From Diadema setosum (lineage: Eukaryota > Echinodermata > Echinoidea > Diadematoida > Diadematidae): DNA of 64,000 bases. This document shows positions 1-12,700 of this stretch, one piece after another. Position 1 is the first letter of the stretch. Every line of letters begins with the position of its first letter. Under the pieces are notes generated by a model. The model searched no databases, was not told where the DNA came from, and saw nothing but the letters and a program-made list of their open reading frames with translations. A program made the translations under genes and the position numbers. The stretch is taken from positions 30,370,866-30,434,865 of the forward strand of contig NC_092685.1 of NCBI RefSeq assembly GCF_964275005.1. Reading direction: 5' to 3'.

Positions 1-3000
1 TTTGGTGCTTTGTTGTTGTTGTTTTGTTTTTTTCTCAACCAGAGGTCTGCACACCTTCCCATGCTTCAGGGAGGTACCACAGCTCTGCGTTATGCATGTA
101 ATAACCAGGAAAGGGGGGGGGGTGGCACTATACGGGGGTTGCAAGGTATCTCGCGGATCATCCCTATAATGTAATTTCGTGCACACTGCTTTTTACTTAA
201 TTGTCTTCAATTCCATTTCAGTATAAGCACTTTGACTTAAGAGAACTCATAAAGATTCGAATTTATTTCATATATCACTGCCAAACAGATACATTTTGTA
301 ATCTCATGCAGAACGACATTGCACATTACTGGTTGTATGATTATGATCCATCATGCATGATGTGATACTTTGTTGGTCATGAGAGACGCATACATTGTAT
401 GAGAATGTGATTTTCCTTTTTCTAGAGAGATACAGGACATTATGACGGTTTCATCCTGAATTGACAAACTAGTATACTCCCTATATGCATGCCTAGATAA
501 GTATTGGGAAGTTAGATCTAAAACTTGGCCGAATCTATAATGTTCAGTTTATGAACTTCGACGAACTGATGTATCATGCGTGTCAGTCATAATAGATTAC
601 AGTCATCCCTTTACATATGGTCGCCGTTCATGTGAGCCTATATACCCAGTCGTAGATTACTCACCGTTTACTAGTATATGAAATGAAACAAGTTTTTATG
701 GCACCTATAAAGTAAAAATGACGCTTTTATACTAGATATGAAGGGGGGTATTATTTTAAACGCACCTTAAGTGACACAAACAACAGCAATTTAAGTTGTT
801 CCTGACATCATACGCTGTCAAGTTATTTATGATATCATTCCATAACTTTTTTTTTTTTCAGATCTGATTTTTATAAGATTCCTGGTTATCATAAACGTGT
901 TCGTTTGTTTTCTATTAGCCAGTTCGATTCATCGCACTGTGCTTGGCTTCTTAGGAAAATTTCAATTTTTTGTTATGCTGAAGAGCCATTATGGCCAAAT
1001 AAACGTTATATACTCCAACAATTAGTGATGAGATGAGTCGATATTAAGGTGATCCATTTAATACAGGCTTCGTGCGAGCAGTGTGCTACTAAATTGCGTG
1101 ATTATGCAGGCCCATGTAATAATATAAGATGCTATGTGTAACTCTGAAATAGTGTATTGTCGGATATTGATCTAAACACTCATTCCAACCAAAAAAGGAA
1201 CTTGCACTCTATTTACCAATGAAATGTTACAATACCGAGGTTTCTGGTTTAACTTCATATACATGTATAAAACGAATCATGTGATGGCAGGAAATACATC
1301 TTTTTTTTTCGGTATAATGATAAAGTGAAATATATAGGCTGAAGAGATAGATTACACAATCATTTAATATAAATGGCTATATTCATTAACAGGATTTGAC
1401 GTGTTTGCAGCCCCCGCAAGAAATACAAAAGTCATGTATACTTAATTTCCGGATATAGATAGGCCTATATAGTTTTTTTGAATTGACGTGCTTCGACAGG
1501 AAGGAAAACGGAATAAGGAAGAGGGTGTATACGTATATTACTCTTGTTTAACAATTATTATTTTATAGGAATAGGACCTGCACTATATCTTATTCAGATA
1601 AAATAGTTGGGTTTTTTTTTTTTTTTTCATTGCTCTTAACACGATAAGAGTGAACAGTTGGCATTCTGGACGTGTAATATCATTTGATTATTTTTTAATA
1701 GTTTTGTGTCTAAAATGTACGTAGTGGTATTGTGTTCTATAATTCAAGTAGTGAGCATAGCAGCATATTGAAAAACATAAACTACAGATAAATTTCCATA
1801 TGGACAATTATGGACAACAGCCGTAACGAAAAATTAATATTGGAAAGTAACCTGCATACTTTAGTTTTTGTTGTTGTTATGGGAGGGGCTCAACGCGCTC
1901 AAGCATGTCTCACCTGTCAACAAATTGCACTTAAGATGACGAAACAAAGAAAAAAAAAAGGAATTAGCAAGTTAGTGGAACGTCAGGGGAATATCTGTGT
2001 TTGTTTTAGCTTTGCATTATTGAACTCCGTGATTGGAAAATTTGTCGAATAGAATGGATTGGAAAGGCCCTGTCAGGATAAAGTCATAGTAGGTTGTGAA
2101 CGAGGTGCGTTACGTTGTCAACCAGCCTTTTTACACCAACAGAAATCATTTTTACGCCTATGGCAGCAACCTCAGCAGCTTACAATGAATTATACAGATA
2201 TAATGCACCACTATATACGGATATCCAGGTGCTTTTTTACGACAGCATTCCTGGCTGTATATAAGTCATGCGACTAATTTTATTAGCTATAATAGCTAAC
2301 AGAAATAAGCAACATAGTATATCCTGCCAAGAAAAAGACGAGATAACCCTATCACCTCCTCGACCTTTTCTGGTCCTAGAAGCGAGTGAGTTGGAGAGAC
2401 TAGGCCGAGATAGTTATCGTCTTCTATCAGAGTTTTCGAGTCCAAGGAGGTAAGAAAGCGAATTGTGATGAGACCTCGACTTCTCAACATCGACAGTCCC
2501 ATAAGGCGAGAGATCGAGGTAATTATGGGATCTCATCTGGCCAAAAAGATGTTGTTGGGTGTTTTTTTTTTTTATACCAAAATAAAAAAAAAAATTCTTA
2601 ATCATTGAAAAAGAGCATGCACTCTTTTCAACTGACTGTAAAAATGTTATCGCGGTTACAACATGTACAACTTAACAGTAACACATTGATAACTTCTCTA
2701 TAATCAGGGCCGGCGCAACGGGGGGTGGCAAATGCAGTTTGCATAATACATCGGAATACATTTATTTTACCTAAATGTGAAAGATTTATCTATTTATTTT
2801 TTTTTTGTTACTGTTGTGAAATGTGTTCCATGGTAACTCCATATTTTGAATGATAATCATATGATGATGTGATTTCAGTTAACTTTCTCAGATTTTGGGC
2901 AATTGATTTGAAATTCGGCATAAGTGACTGCTATGATATGTGGATGTGCAAATTTCATCCTTGTTCATGTTGAACATTGAGTTGTTATGGTAACAGTATA

Positions 3001-3432
3001 CAAATTAATTGTTAGCTGAGTTTACATTCTCTGTGTTTGATGGGGTATTAATCACATTGAGTGATAGTTTTTTTTTTATTTGTAGGCATGTGCTTCATTT
3101 TCATTTTTATTTTTTTTTTTGTATTTCTGGATTTTATTGATCAGATCGAAGAACATCGTGCTTTTTCACAGGGTATATGACAAATATATTTTTGAAATCA
3201 AAAAACAAAAGTTTGATAGCATTCAATGATAGTAAAACTACCAGGCGTCTGATCCTTTTTTGGACTATAGTCTCTAATACACGTTAACACCAATAGTTCT
3301 AGAATCGTATACACAGAAAAACGAGGGGAAAAAAATAAAAAGAAAAAAAATAGGCTTCAATGGAAATACCAAATATTACCAAAGACCAGACAAAACAAAA
3401 CCAAAGGCGTAAGAACACACACTACAATCTTA

Positions 3433-3463
<31 letters not shown>

Positions 3464-3475
3464 GACAAAACAAAG
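1..3475. other. No gene recognised; AT-rich intergenic DNA
   Basis: I find no open frame with recognisable protein similarity and no RNA gene. The stretch holds short homopolymer runs, for example a G run near 113-121 and T or A runs near 850, 1612, 2560 and 3110. At 2707-2730 a GC-rich patch begins GGCCGGCGCAACGG, like the left end of the small element at 36839. It may be a solo relic of that family. Short open frames around 1810-2450 show no family motif. Confidence 0.6.
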
Positions 3476-3589
3476 GTACTATTCACCTAGCTCATTTATG
3501 CACTCTCCGTAACTTCCTTTGTACGATAACATTATTATACACCCAGCCCTGGGCTGCAGATGCGAAGTCTCCTGTCCTTTCTCCCGGCA

Positions 3590-3702
3590 TGGGGGGGGGG
3601 GGGGGGTATTCGACGCAGCAAATCTTTGAGGTGATAATGCAGGACAGAACAATTGTTTCATGAACATAAAATACCGTGAATGCCATGACAAGAGAGAGAG
3701 AG

Positions 3703-3735
<33 letters not shown>
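3590..3735. repeat. G16 run and (GA)n microsatellite
   Basis: A run of about 16 G (3591-3606) is followed by an interrupted GA dinucleotide array at about 3690-3734. This is simple-sequence DNA just beyond the 3' end of the neighbouring minus-strand LINE. Open frames across it are artefacts of the repeat. Confidence 0.9.
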
Positions 3736-3740
<5 letters not shown>

Positions 3741-3831
3741 AATTAGAAAAAGGAGAATACACCGCGGTGAGGAAGAAAGGACCATCAGAGCAAGGGAAAT
3801 GAAGAAGAGAGTGGGAAGGGCATTTGACTTT

Positions 3832-5838
3832 CTATAAAGATATTATTTGTTCTATTTTCCTCCACTTTGCTCCATGCAAATCAAATTTATTTTTGCTTTT
3901 GGCTATTTCTTCTTCAATCAAACTATATTTTTTTACATATTGCACAAAATGTTGCCTTTGAGGACATAAACTTTGATATTTACAACTTAAAATAAATTGT
4001 TTACCCAATAATAGTATGAAATTGTATGAAAAAACAAAATCGTTCCTCGGATGTATAACACCATATAACACCTTTTGACATGAAAACAATTGCAAGGAAT
4101 CAATTTTCCTTTTTTCCTCTTTGAACAATGATTCCCAGAATACTGACACCTTTCGACAATCAAAAAACAAATGTTCTATTGTCTCCGGTTCACTTTTACA
4201 AAAGGAACATCTTGAGTCGTCTTTTCTTCCTATTCGAACAAGCCACGAATTAACGGGGATCAAATTATTCAATATCTTATATTGAGTTATTCTTAATTTT
4301 GTATCAATTGTCAAACGGGCAGGTAATTTGAAAAGAGATTGAACATCTTCAAATCCAATGTCATACATAACGTCAAAACGATCAAAAACACTAGATTTTC
4401 CAGGGTTATTCAAATGCAGATATATATTACATAAATGTTTTGTTGTTACGTTATGTAATTCCAACCATCTACCCTTAACCCAAATTAAAGGAATAATACT
4501 CAGGGGTTTAATAAAGGGGTGATAATTTTGACGAAGAAAAAAAAGCTTCCATTCACTTGGCATCTTCTTGAAGCAATCAAGAAGAGTGAAATACTGAGTA
4601 AACTGTAAACCTTTACCCTTACAATCCTTCCAACGCAGAGGTCGGCCGTATTCATCTAACATATCAGTTACCTTCAAAAAACCTTTCTCTACTATATGTG
4701 TATTAAACATAGACTTCCCGTGAAACAAAATGTATTTATTATTCCAGATTATTTGATTGGGTATGCTTAATTCTCTGTTCTGAAGGAGGGACCACGTTTC
4801 TAATACCTCTAAAAACCACCGTGAAACATTAATCTTTAACTTTGAAACATCGAAGTTGCAGAAGAACAAAAATTCTCCTCCTACAGATGCTAACAAATTC
4901 AAACAAATGGATTTCCATCCTTTTGAACATGACCCAAATAACCTCTGCACCCATTTTATTTTTTGAGCTTGCATCATTGACTTTAAACAGCACATTTTCA
5001 AACCTCCCTCCTCATAATCTTTTACTAAAACATCGCGCCTTATTCTATCTGGGCCTCTCCAAATGAATTCATAAATAACTTTGTTCACGTCATGTATAAA
5101 AGAATCTGGCACTGAAACTATACTAGCGATATATAGCAACTGAGATAAAGCATAAGTCTTAACAATCTGAATTTTCCCGTAGAGGGATAAATCTCTAAAT
5201 CTCCACCTGTGCAGTTGAGATTTAATATTCATCAAAATTCGTTGTAATTGTGCCTTTCGGTCGTGAAAAGAATACGAAATATCTATTCCTAAAACAGTGA
5301 GAGCAGATACAAATTCTACATTCCTAAATTGTTGCACGTCCGTCTTAGGTGCAGAAGTAAACACAGATGGACCAATTCGCATCACTTTTGTCTTATCATA
5401 ATTAATTGATAAAGACGAACAGATAGCAAAATCATATAAAATCTTTGCCAGATTAAGAAAACATTGATCATTTGTTAAAAAAACTGTGATATCATCAGCA
5501 TACATAGACAATTTTATTTCCTCTTGTACACTTAACTTAATTCCCATAATTTCTGGGCTAGATCTAATATGAAGTGCAAGTGTCTCTATGGCTAAAATGA
5601 ACATATAAGGTGACAAAGGATCACCTTGGCGGACGCCCCTCCCAATCCTAAAATACCCAGTTGACCTATTATTATTCAAAACACAACTTTCTATATCATT
5701 ATAAAACACACGCACAGATCTACAAAATTGCTCTCCAAATTTAAAGAATTTTAACACTTCAAATAAATATTGATGATTGAGGGAATCAAAAGCTTTTTTA
5801 AAATCAAGGCTAACAATAAAACCACAAATATTTTTCAA
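3832..5838 (-). pseudogene. LINE reverse transcriptase core and C-terminal domain
   Basis: This is the longest open frame of the window, about 668 codons. It begins in the RT palm (SLDFKKAFDSLNH), passes RQGDPLSPYMF and the catalytic YADD, the thumb (LGIDISY, GKIQIVKTYALSQLLY), and a C-terminal zinc-knuckle domain of the zf-RVT type (C-x2-C...H-x4-C). No break is seen inside it. Alone it lacks the RT fingers and the endonuclease. Confidence 0.9.
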
Positions 5839-5890
5839 TCTAGAATAAAAGAGTGTCTCTGAAACGGTGCGAACCGCTTCACCTATATAC

Positions 5891-6541
5891 CTATCTTTGA
5901 TGAAGGCTACCTGGTCCGAATGAATTAGGTAACACCTTCTTTAACCTCATCGCTAACACCTTCGAACATATCTTGTAATCAACGTTTAATAAAGTAATCG
6001 GACGGTAATTCTCAATAGATAATTTATCTTTGCCTTTCCTAGCTATCAACGTTATCATTCCTTGTCGTTGCGACGAACATAATTTACCAGACATAAAACT
6101 GTAATTCATAATTCCTACGAAAAAATCCCCAAGTTTATCCCAAAATTTGATACAAAATTCTACCGTCAAACCATCATTTCCGGGGGATTTATTTTTAGCC
6201 ATCCTTTTCAGAGCCGCAGTAAATTCTCCCAAAGTCAGATCTGCATCACATATATCTCGTTCTGCTGATGACAGTGATGGACTATCATCAAACTTTAAAA
6301 AAGGACAGTCTGAGAAAGTGTTCCTTTCGGGCTCCTTATACAACTCAGAATAATAACATCTAATATATTTACTAATAGCATCACTATCATCCAAAAAATC
6401 TTCTCCTTTCTTCAACACGTTAATACATGTATACATCTTATTTACCTTTTCCAGATTAAGAAAATAACTACTATTTTTTTCTCCATATTCAACCCAATTT
6501 GCTCTAGACCTCACTATAATACCATGTGTAATGTGATCCAA
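5891..6541 (-). pseudogene. LINE linker and reverse transcriptase N-terminal part
   Basis: The frame holds the linker and the first RT blocks (LKRMAKNKSPGNDGLTVEF, ITLIARKGKD, NYRPITLLNVDYKI). It is in the same frame as the endonuclease piece. A frameshift near 5925 separates it from the piece that holds the catalytic core: after VLPN the matching continuation (HSDQVAFIKDRYIGE) lies in another frame. Confidence 0.85.
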
Positions 6542-6586
6542 ATGCGCCTCATAATCACATTTGACTTTTTCATATTCTTGAAGAAA

Positions 6587-7430
6587 TTAATCTCCTTGCT
6601 CTTCTATCAACTTCTGTAAATTATATAATCGTCTCTCTAACACCTGTCTCTCCTCCCTCATCTTCTTTGCTTTTTCAATACTATATTTGCGAGAAAAACA
6701 ACGAATTTTGTACTTCACAAAATCCCATCGTACTCTCAAATCTTCAAACTCTAATGATTCATTAATCCAAACATCTATACTTCGGGACATCTCAGTACAG
6801 AATTGCTCATCATCACAGAGACTATTATTAAACTTCCAATTTGTGACATTAAAATATTTCCTTGTTTTATTCTCAATCTTTAAAATAATTGCAGAGTGAT
6901 CAGTGCCAACCCCAGGATTAATATCAGTTTCCTTAACATAACTTTGAAGAACATCTGAAATCATCCAAATATCTAATCTGCTCTGTATTAAAGGGTGGGA
7001 CTGTCTCCATGTATACCTTCTAACAAGGGGGTTTCTTAATCTCCAAATATCTACTAAATCAAAATCATGTTGTATTTTGAAAATCACCTCTTGAATAACA
7101 TTACACGCTGCCGGGTTACCTCCATCCCTATCCATACATCTATTCAAAAGTGTATTAAAATCTCCCCCCCCCCCCCCCCCCATTATAACAGCCAAAGAAC
7201 TAATATCATCAAATGACGTCAAACGTTCATGTAATTGCTCAAAATAAAGTCTCTGATCTGTGTGTTTGTCGCCTGTTGGCGCATAAATATTACAGAGTAA
7301 ATATTCATTGCTTTCTATCTTCACCCGTAATAATATCCATCTTCCATTTTCCGAAACATACTTATCAATAATATCAACATCTAACCTATCCTTAAACAAA
7401 ATCATCACCCCGCAGCTATGTGAAGATCCG
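6587..7430 (-). pseudogene. LINE endonuclease portion
   Basis: The open frame begins inside the endonuclease domain at the SCGVMILF motif and continues through CNIYAP, GGDFN, RYTWRQ, SRLDIWMISD and GTDHSAI. It ends at a TAA near 6585, after which the same frame continues as the linker to the reverse transcriptase. The start of the domain is missing through 5' truncation. A genomic run of 18 C (7164-7181) inflates the glycines before GGDFN, which is probably replication slippage. Confidence 0.85.
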
Positions 7431-7486
7431 TTTTTTCATTTTCATTTTTCATTTTTCATTTTCATTTTCATTTTCATTTTTATGCT
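7431..7486. repeat. (TTTTCA)n simple repeat
   Basis: Imperfect TTTTCA/TTTTTCA units abut the truncated 5' end of the LINE. The junction probably marks where reverse transcription stopped or where the copy integrated. Confidence 0.8.
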
Positions 7487-8586
7487 GACGACAATGATCA
7501 CTATGTTTAAGAGGTTAAAGGTTTAGGGTTGGGGTTGGGCGGAAATCCAGGAATCTCCTACATTTATGTTGAAGTTGTATTTTTTCAGTTTTTGAAATTA
7601 ATGTATGAATATTATAAAATGAAGTTAATGGTTGGATGATTATATTGGAATTGTATTGTGTTTTAATATGTTTGGAAGTTTGATATGGGTTATGGTGTTA
7701 AGGGGTGGGGATCGGGGGTTGAGTGATGATTTTTTAATGATTGTTATATGTTTCTTATAGGGGCAACATGTGTGGGTTCACATGCCTATGGTCAATAGTA
7801 AATGTATTTACTTTTTTTTTACCTGTTTTACCTGACCCCCATGTAGTCTCCATTCATTTCCTTTTCATTTTGTGTAACGTGTACAGTACAGTGTACCCTT
7901 TGTAATGTTCATTCTGGTTTTTGTTTCATGTTTGTAATGTTTGTGATATGTATCCTATATTCTTTACCTGGTCGAATATAATAATAATAACATAAGGGTC
8001 TAACCACTTGCCCCCCCCCCCCTTACCTCGGAAGTGGCAGCAAAATATGTGGTTAAGCTTTTTGTTGTTGCTGTTGTTTTTGCTTGTCAGCCGATTAACA
8101 CCGAAAGCTGTACCAGAATACCAGAAATATAAACTTGCCTAGTACAAGTTGTACTCAAGAGTTTCGAGTTATGATAAAGGGAGGAGGAAGGCTCACGGAA
8201 AAAAAAAAAAAAAAAATAGAGAGGGCCCTCTACGTCCAGAAAGGCACTACCCGTGGCCGTGCGTGCGTGCGGTTCGGTTTGTACGTACGTACACCAAATG
8301 CAATCCATTCACCGGTACAACAGTGCAGTAGGCCTAAATGTCTCTTATTTTATAGGAGCCAAGCAAAGAGGTCCAAGAGCCAAGCTAGTGGCTGTTCTGC
8401 TTGATCTTCAGGCCGCGACCGATGGTGTATGGCACTTTGAAAGAACACGTTTGGGTTTGCCGTGAGTAGGCCTACCAGCAGAAGCGGAAGCAGAATATGT
8501 GAGACAAGTTTTAGGAGACTCTGATTCATTTAAAAGCCAAGAACTTTCTAGCTCTACCTGCCGGCGACGGCCCAGGTGACTGCGTC
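7487..8586. other. Upstream flank of PHYH; no gene recognised
   Basis: No coding region is recognised. About 7530-7995 is T-rich and ends in a short ATA repeat, as LINE 3' ends do, but without coding support. From about 8008 a C run, CTCGGAAGTGGCAG and GCTTGTCAGCC resemble parts of the small-element family at 36839 and 49936. The last 300 bp are less AT-rich and probably contain the PHYH promoter and 5' UTR, but I see no clear TATA box. Confidence 0.5.
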
Positions 8587-8703
8587 ATGGCTACGCCGGG
8601 GAAGCCCGTTACTACAGGCCCAACGAGTCGGATGTCCAGCGGGGGCAGGGCCCACGAACGTCTGGTGGTTTGTGCACGTCACTTGGATACTGCTCATCGT
8701 GTT
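8587..8703 (+). CDS. PHYH: PHYH exon 1 (PTS2 peroxisomal signal)
   Basis: The ATG at 8587 has G at +4 and opens a frame reading [11 protein letters not shown]...[17 protein letters not shown]. The PTS2 nonapeptide is at 8659-8685. The 3' limit is chosen to keep phase 0 with exon 2 (donor GTATCC). Stopping at 8700 with donor GTTGTA would drop only one residue. Confidence 0.75.
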
Positions 8704-9661
8704 GTATCCTTTATGTTTGAACCCCGATATTGATACGAGTCACTAACGTATGTGTGCACAACGACATGATCTATGTAAATGGAGGCTGGAGCATCCAAAT
8801 AATTCCAATAGAATCTAGGCCTAACGTTAGATCTGTATTTTATGGTGGTATGGTCCATGGACCAACGATGGCAGAGCTAACGTTAGACCTGTCTATGGTA
8901 TGTTTTTCTTGAACCAGTGAATGGAATATTGTTATTGAAGTTGTGGACACTATGAACAATGGCTAATGGTTACAATTGCAATTGCTTGTTTATGGAAGCT
9001 AAACGATTGATAGTCGTTATAATATTAAGAGAAACGGTGTGCATATAGTAGAAGACTCTGTGCTGTACCTGAATATTTGCCTTGACGTGCCAAAATTATT
9101 CAGTAAAATACCCTAGTGCAGCAGGCTTTGAACAGGGTGCCTATTTGAGGCAAGGGTCATTTCATTCATTGATGAAAAAGCCCAATCAGGTGTCACTTCC
9201 CATAACACTTGCGAGTAACTCCTGCTTGAATGTATTCTATAGTGGGACTATAATAATAATAATAAAAAAAGGCACACATGATATTCATGAGCAATAGCTG
9301 TTTAGTTGATGAATGAAAGTGCTCCTGCCAGAAATAGTCACCCTGCCGCAAAAAAAAAAACAAAAAAAAAAACAAACCAGAAAATAAAAACTTTACTCAG
9401 CATTCAATAAAGTTCTTGCGCCGCAATTCCTGCACGCAGCTATGTAGATCTAGGGGCCACAGAACTTTTTGTGTGGGAATGTGTGTGTGTGTGTGTGTGT
9501 GTGTATGTTGGGGGGGGGGGGTGGTGAGCCAAAAGGGTGGGTCTAGCTACTCGAGTATTGTAACCTACATATGTAGCCCCACCCATGCTTTGATGGGAAG
9601 ACTGTCCGAACGGGACCCTCAGGAAGTCATGGGTCTTTTTTGTATTAATACTTTAGACTTC

Positions 9662-9718
<57 letters not shown>

Positions 9719-12700
9719 CATTATTACATGTAACTATTTATCATTCATTGTTGTTGTTGAACTTGAAGTGCCAAAGGGGTGGGGTGGTTCCTAGTTCATA
9801 AACCCTGATAGTAATTATCAGCCTGCACAAAGCCCAGTCCAAGTGGCAGTAGTACTATCACTAGGGCCCAGACTAAGGATACAGACAGTATTTGCAAAGT
9901 GTACAGGTGTGTACATACAGATAAAGTGGGTTTATAGTCTGAAATTTGCTTTTACACATGTAGCATGACGATAAACCCAAAATTTGTTAAGACTGTAAAT
10001 ACAATAAGAAGTTCCAAAGTTGCATGCCATAAACAAATGACAAGGCGCTCAAAATTAACCACAGATCCACAAAGTGTACGTGCTGAATATGCTGTGCAAA
10101 CATTTTCAACAAGGTATGATGATATGCCTAGATGGGATAAAGTGCCTCTCACAATTGCCAAACTCTTTCACAATGAAAATATCATAATCAGTGAATGCTG
10201 GTTAAAGAACACAGAGGTGTGCTCAGAGAATTTAACCCAAAAATATTCATAGGGGTATCCAATTTTTTGTTTTAAGATACCATTTGGTAATTTACACAAA
10301 AGCAATAGATCAGTCATGGAGATCTTAAGAAAGGAAGACTTGTTGCCAACAACATCACTAAAGTAACTTTTCTTTGATGGAAGTGAGCAATTATAGCAAA
10401 TTGATGCCCTTTACCATGAAAACCGTGTATGTGGGTAGACTAGAAATGCTGTCTGCATAATCTTTGTAGAACCTTCTGTATCTATACAGTAAGTTAGGTC
10501 AGTTATATTCATGACAATATCTGAGTATAATACATAATCAACTAGTCTTATCCACCTTGACACAACAATGCCACACCTAGTCTCCTAACCAGACATCATC
10601 GAGTGACGCCCTGCCACTCGGAGTGGATTTGACTCGGCCCAGTGCAGACACCATTGATTATGTCGTAAAGAACTTCTTTCTCACCCCAGTGCAAGAGGAA
10701 TTTTACAAGACCAATGGCTATCTGGTCATCAAAGACCTAGTTCCTCACGACAAGATTGAAAAATACAGGTGAGACACGCAAAACGGCTGAAACAATAGAA
10801 CATTCCTTTGTGTTGTTATCATGTCTTTATGATCATTGTTTGTTCAGAGTACTGAAATAATCTGTTTTTATGATTATGATTGTAAACATGTACAATTCAG
10901 CCTGTGGCTGCAAGACATGATTTTTGGTATTAAAACCTGTTCAATTCAAATCATGAAACCTGCAATAAGTCACACTTGGTTGATTTTCAGTTAACCCTGT
11001 AAACAGTCAACAGTGGCATTGACACTGTGAAATGTTCATTTCGAGAATAGAATGTGGTACCAGAAGGTATACTCAGTTTCAGAATAATGTAACAACACCA
11101 TTATTTAGGTGCTCAGATTCAAATCTTCTTTTATTATTAATATTAAGTTTCTATATCTTCTTTCTTTGTCTTGGGTCAAGCAAAGAATGAGTCAGTACAT
11201 AGATGAAAACATTTCTTCAAATTTCTTCCAATTTATAAAAAAAAAAAGAAAGAAAGAGAAATTATGCTGGAGGTCAAGTTTCTGATCTCCTGTTTGAGTA
11301 TTACTACGTAATCTTGTCGACTAGTAGCTTTTGATGACTATGTGATGTTAGGTCACATTTATAGTTATACACCCCTCCAAATTGATATTTTCTTCACTTT
11401 TGCTACTTAAAGATATTAGTTTTAGTCAGACACTGGAACACTAGAAACTGGATAGAAAGAAAGAGAGAGGGAGAGCTAGTGGTGTCTTGAGGTTTTGTTT
11501 TTGTCATGTAACTTCCATAAACTTCCTTCAGCTCAGTTGGTAGAACATGTACACTTAGTGCCTGGTGTGCAGTTGGTGACAGGTTGAAACATTTATGGTT
11601 TGTTCCTTCTTTTCAGTTATCAAGCAGATCAAGTAATTCAGTCTTGTGTACAGGAAATTATTCATAGCAGAGCCAAAATCTTTCTAAGAAATAGCACTTT
11701 GTAGATATACATTTGTGAAAGTTGTAATTTTATTGCATTTACCACTGCAAATGATTTAGACATGCACCAAAAACTTGTGTCCTACATTGCAAAATTATGG
11801 TCAAACATTACAGTGATTACTATCACCAGAGGAAGCCAAGCGGCAGCCATTCTGTGAAGATTTTTATTGCAAGAGCAGTGACAAATGGTGTACGATTTAA
11901 AGAGCTATACAAGTTTGTCATGGAAAACAAGTTGTAAAGCAACATTCATGAAATGGGGCTTTGGCATATACGTGTAGTGTTTAATAGTATGGTTAGGGCA
12001 CCACCTATCGGCAGGGCACCTTCCCATCGGCACCCAGTGTATCATCGCTGTTTGCGTATAGAACGAAAAAATATGCGCGGGATTAAGTGTCATTAGCTAT
12101 AAAGACAATAAAAACGAAGAAACGAAAATCAAACTCAAACAAACCAAGCTAAAAATTACACATCCGCTCAGTAACGACGCATGGCTATGTAATTCACGTG
12201 TATTACCTGTATGCAGTGAAATTCACGTGTATTACCTATGCTGTGAAATTCACGTGTATACCTATGGAGGGGAGGGGGTGCCGATCGCAAGGTACCCTTT
12301 TTAGCTGCGCGAAGAAAACGGAACGCACACACTAAAATTGCGCTATTTTAAAACGGAGATTCATAATCAATGAGACGGTCACGACATTCAAAACTGCAGT
12401 ATTTATGGCATATTTGAGGTAAGAATTAGGCGAATTTGTGTTATATTTTTAGAATAAACAAGCTACAGATCCTTAGGGTGATGATAGGTAGTACCCCCAA
12501 CCCTACATGTACTGAAGAAAGAAAATAAGAATGAAGTAGAATGAAAACAATCGACCCTGAGGGAAATCGCACTATGTATAAAGCAGAAGGTTGGCCTTTT
12601 GCTTTTAAAGTGCCCTTAATCAGCATTCATCCTCCTTAATGTGTGTTTTTTTATTATGTTTGAGATGTGGAAAGTATCAACACCTCCAAACACCACTGCC

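Larger units (their letters stand above)
3832..7430 (-). mobile_element. 5'-truncated L1/Tx1-like LINE (endonuclease + reverse transcriptase)
   Basis: Read on the minus strand, this is one non-LTR retrotransposon ORF2. It runs from an apurinic endonuclease (SCGV-ILF, GGDFN, GTDHSAI) through reverse transcriptase (KAFDSLNH, RQGDPLSPY, YADD) to a C-terminal CX2C...HX4C knuckle (CSFCKSEPETIEHLFFDC). The RT wording 'FNFG/FKFG...SCVLNN...GVRQGDPLSPY' is typical of the L1/Tx1 group. The copy is 5'-truncated at a TTTTCA-rich repeat near 7430, so ORF1 and the first part of the endonuclease are absent. Only two clear breaks are visible: one in-frame stop near 6585 and one frameshift near 5925. A C18 run also lies inside the endonuclease. 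It is therefore a fairly young dead copy. Its 3' end beyond 3832 is not clearly bounded. Confidence 0.9.

Noticed and set aside
840-900. Strong-looking splice acceptor (T run followed by CAG)
   Set aside because: No open coding sequence or donor follows, so it is a chance homopolymer.
2268-2605. Overlapping short frames on both strands near 2.3-2.6 kb
   Set aside because: No similarity, no splice or promoter context that I could support.
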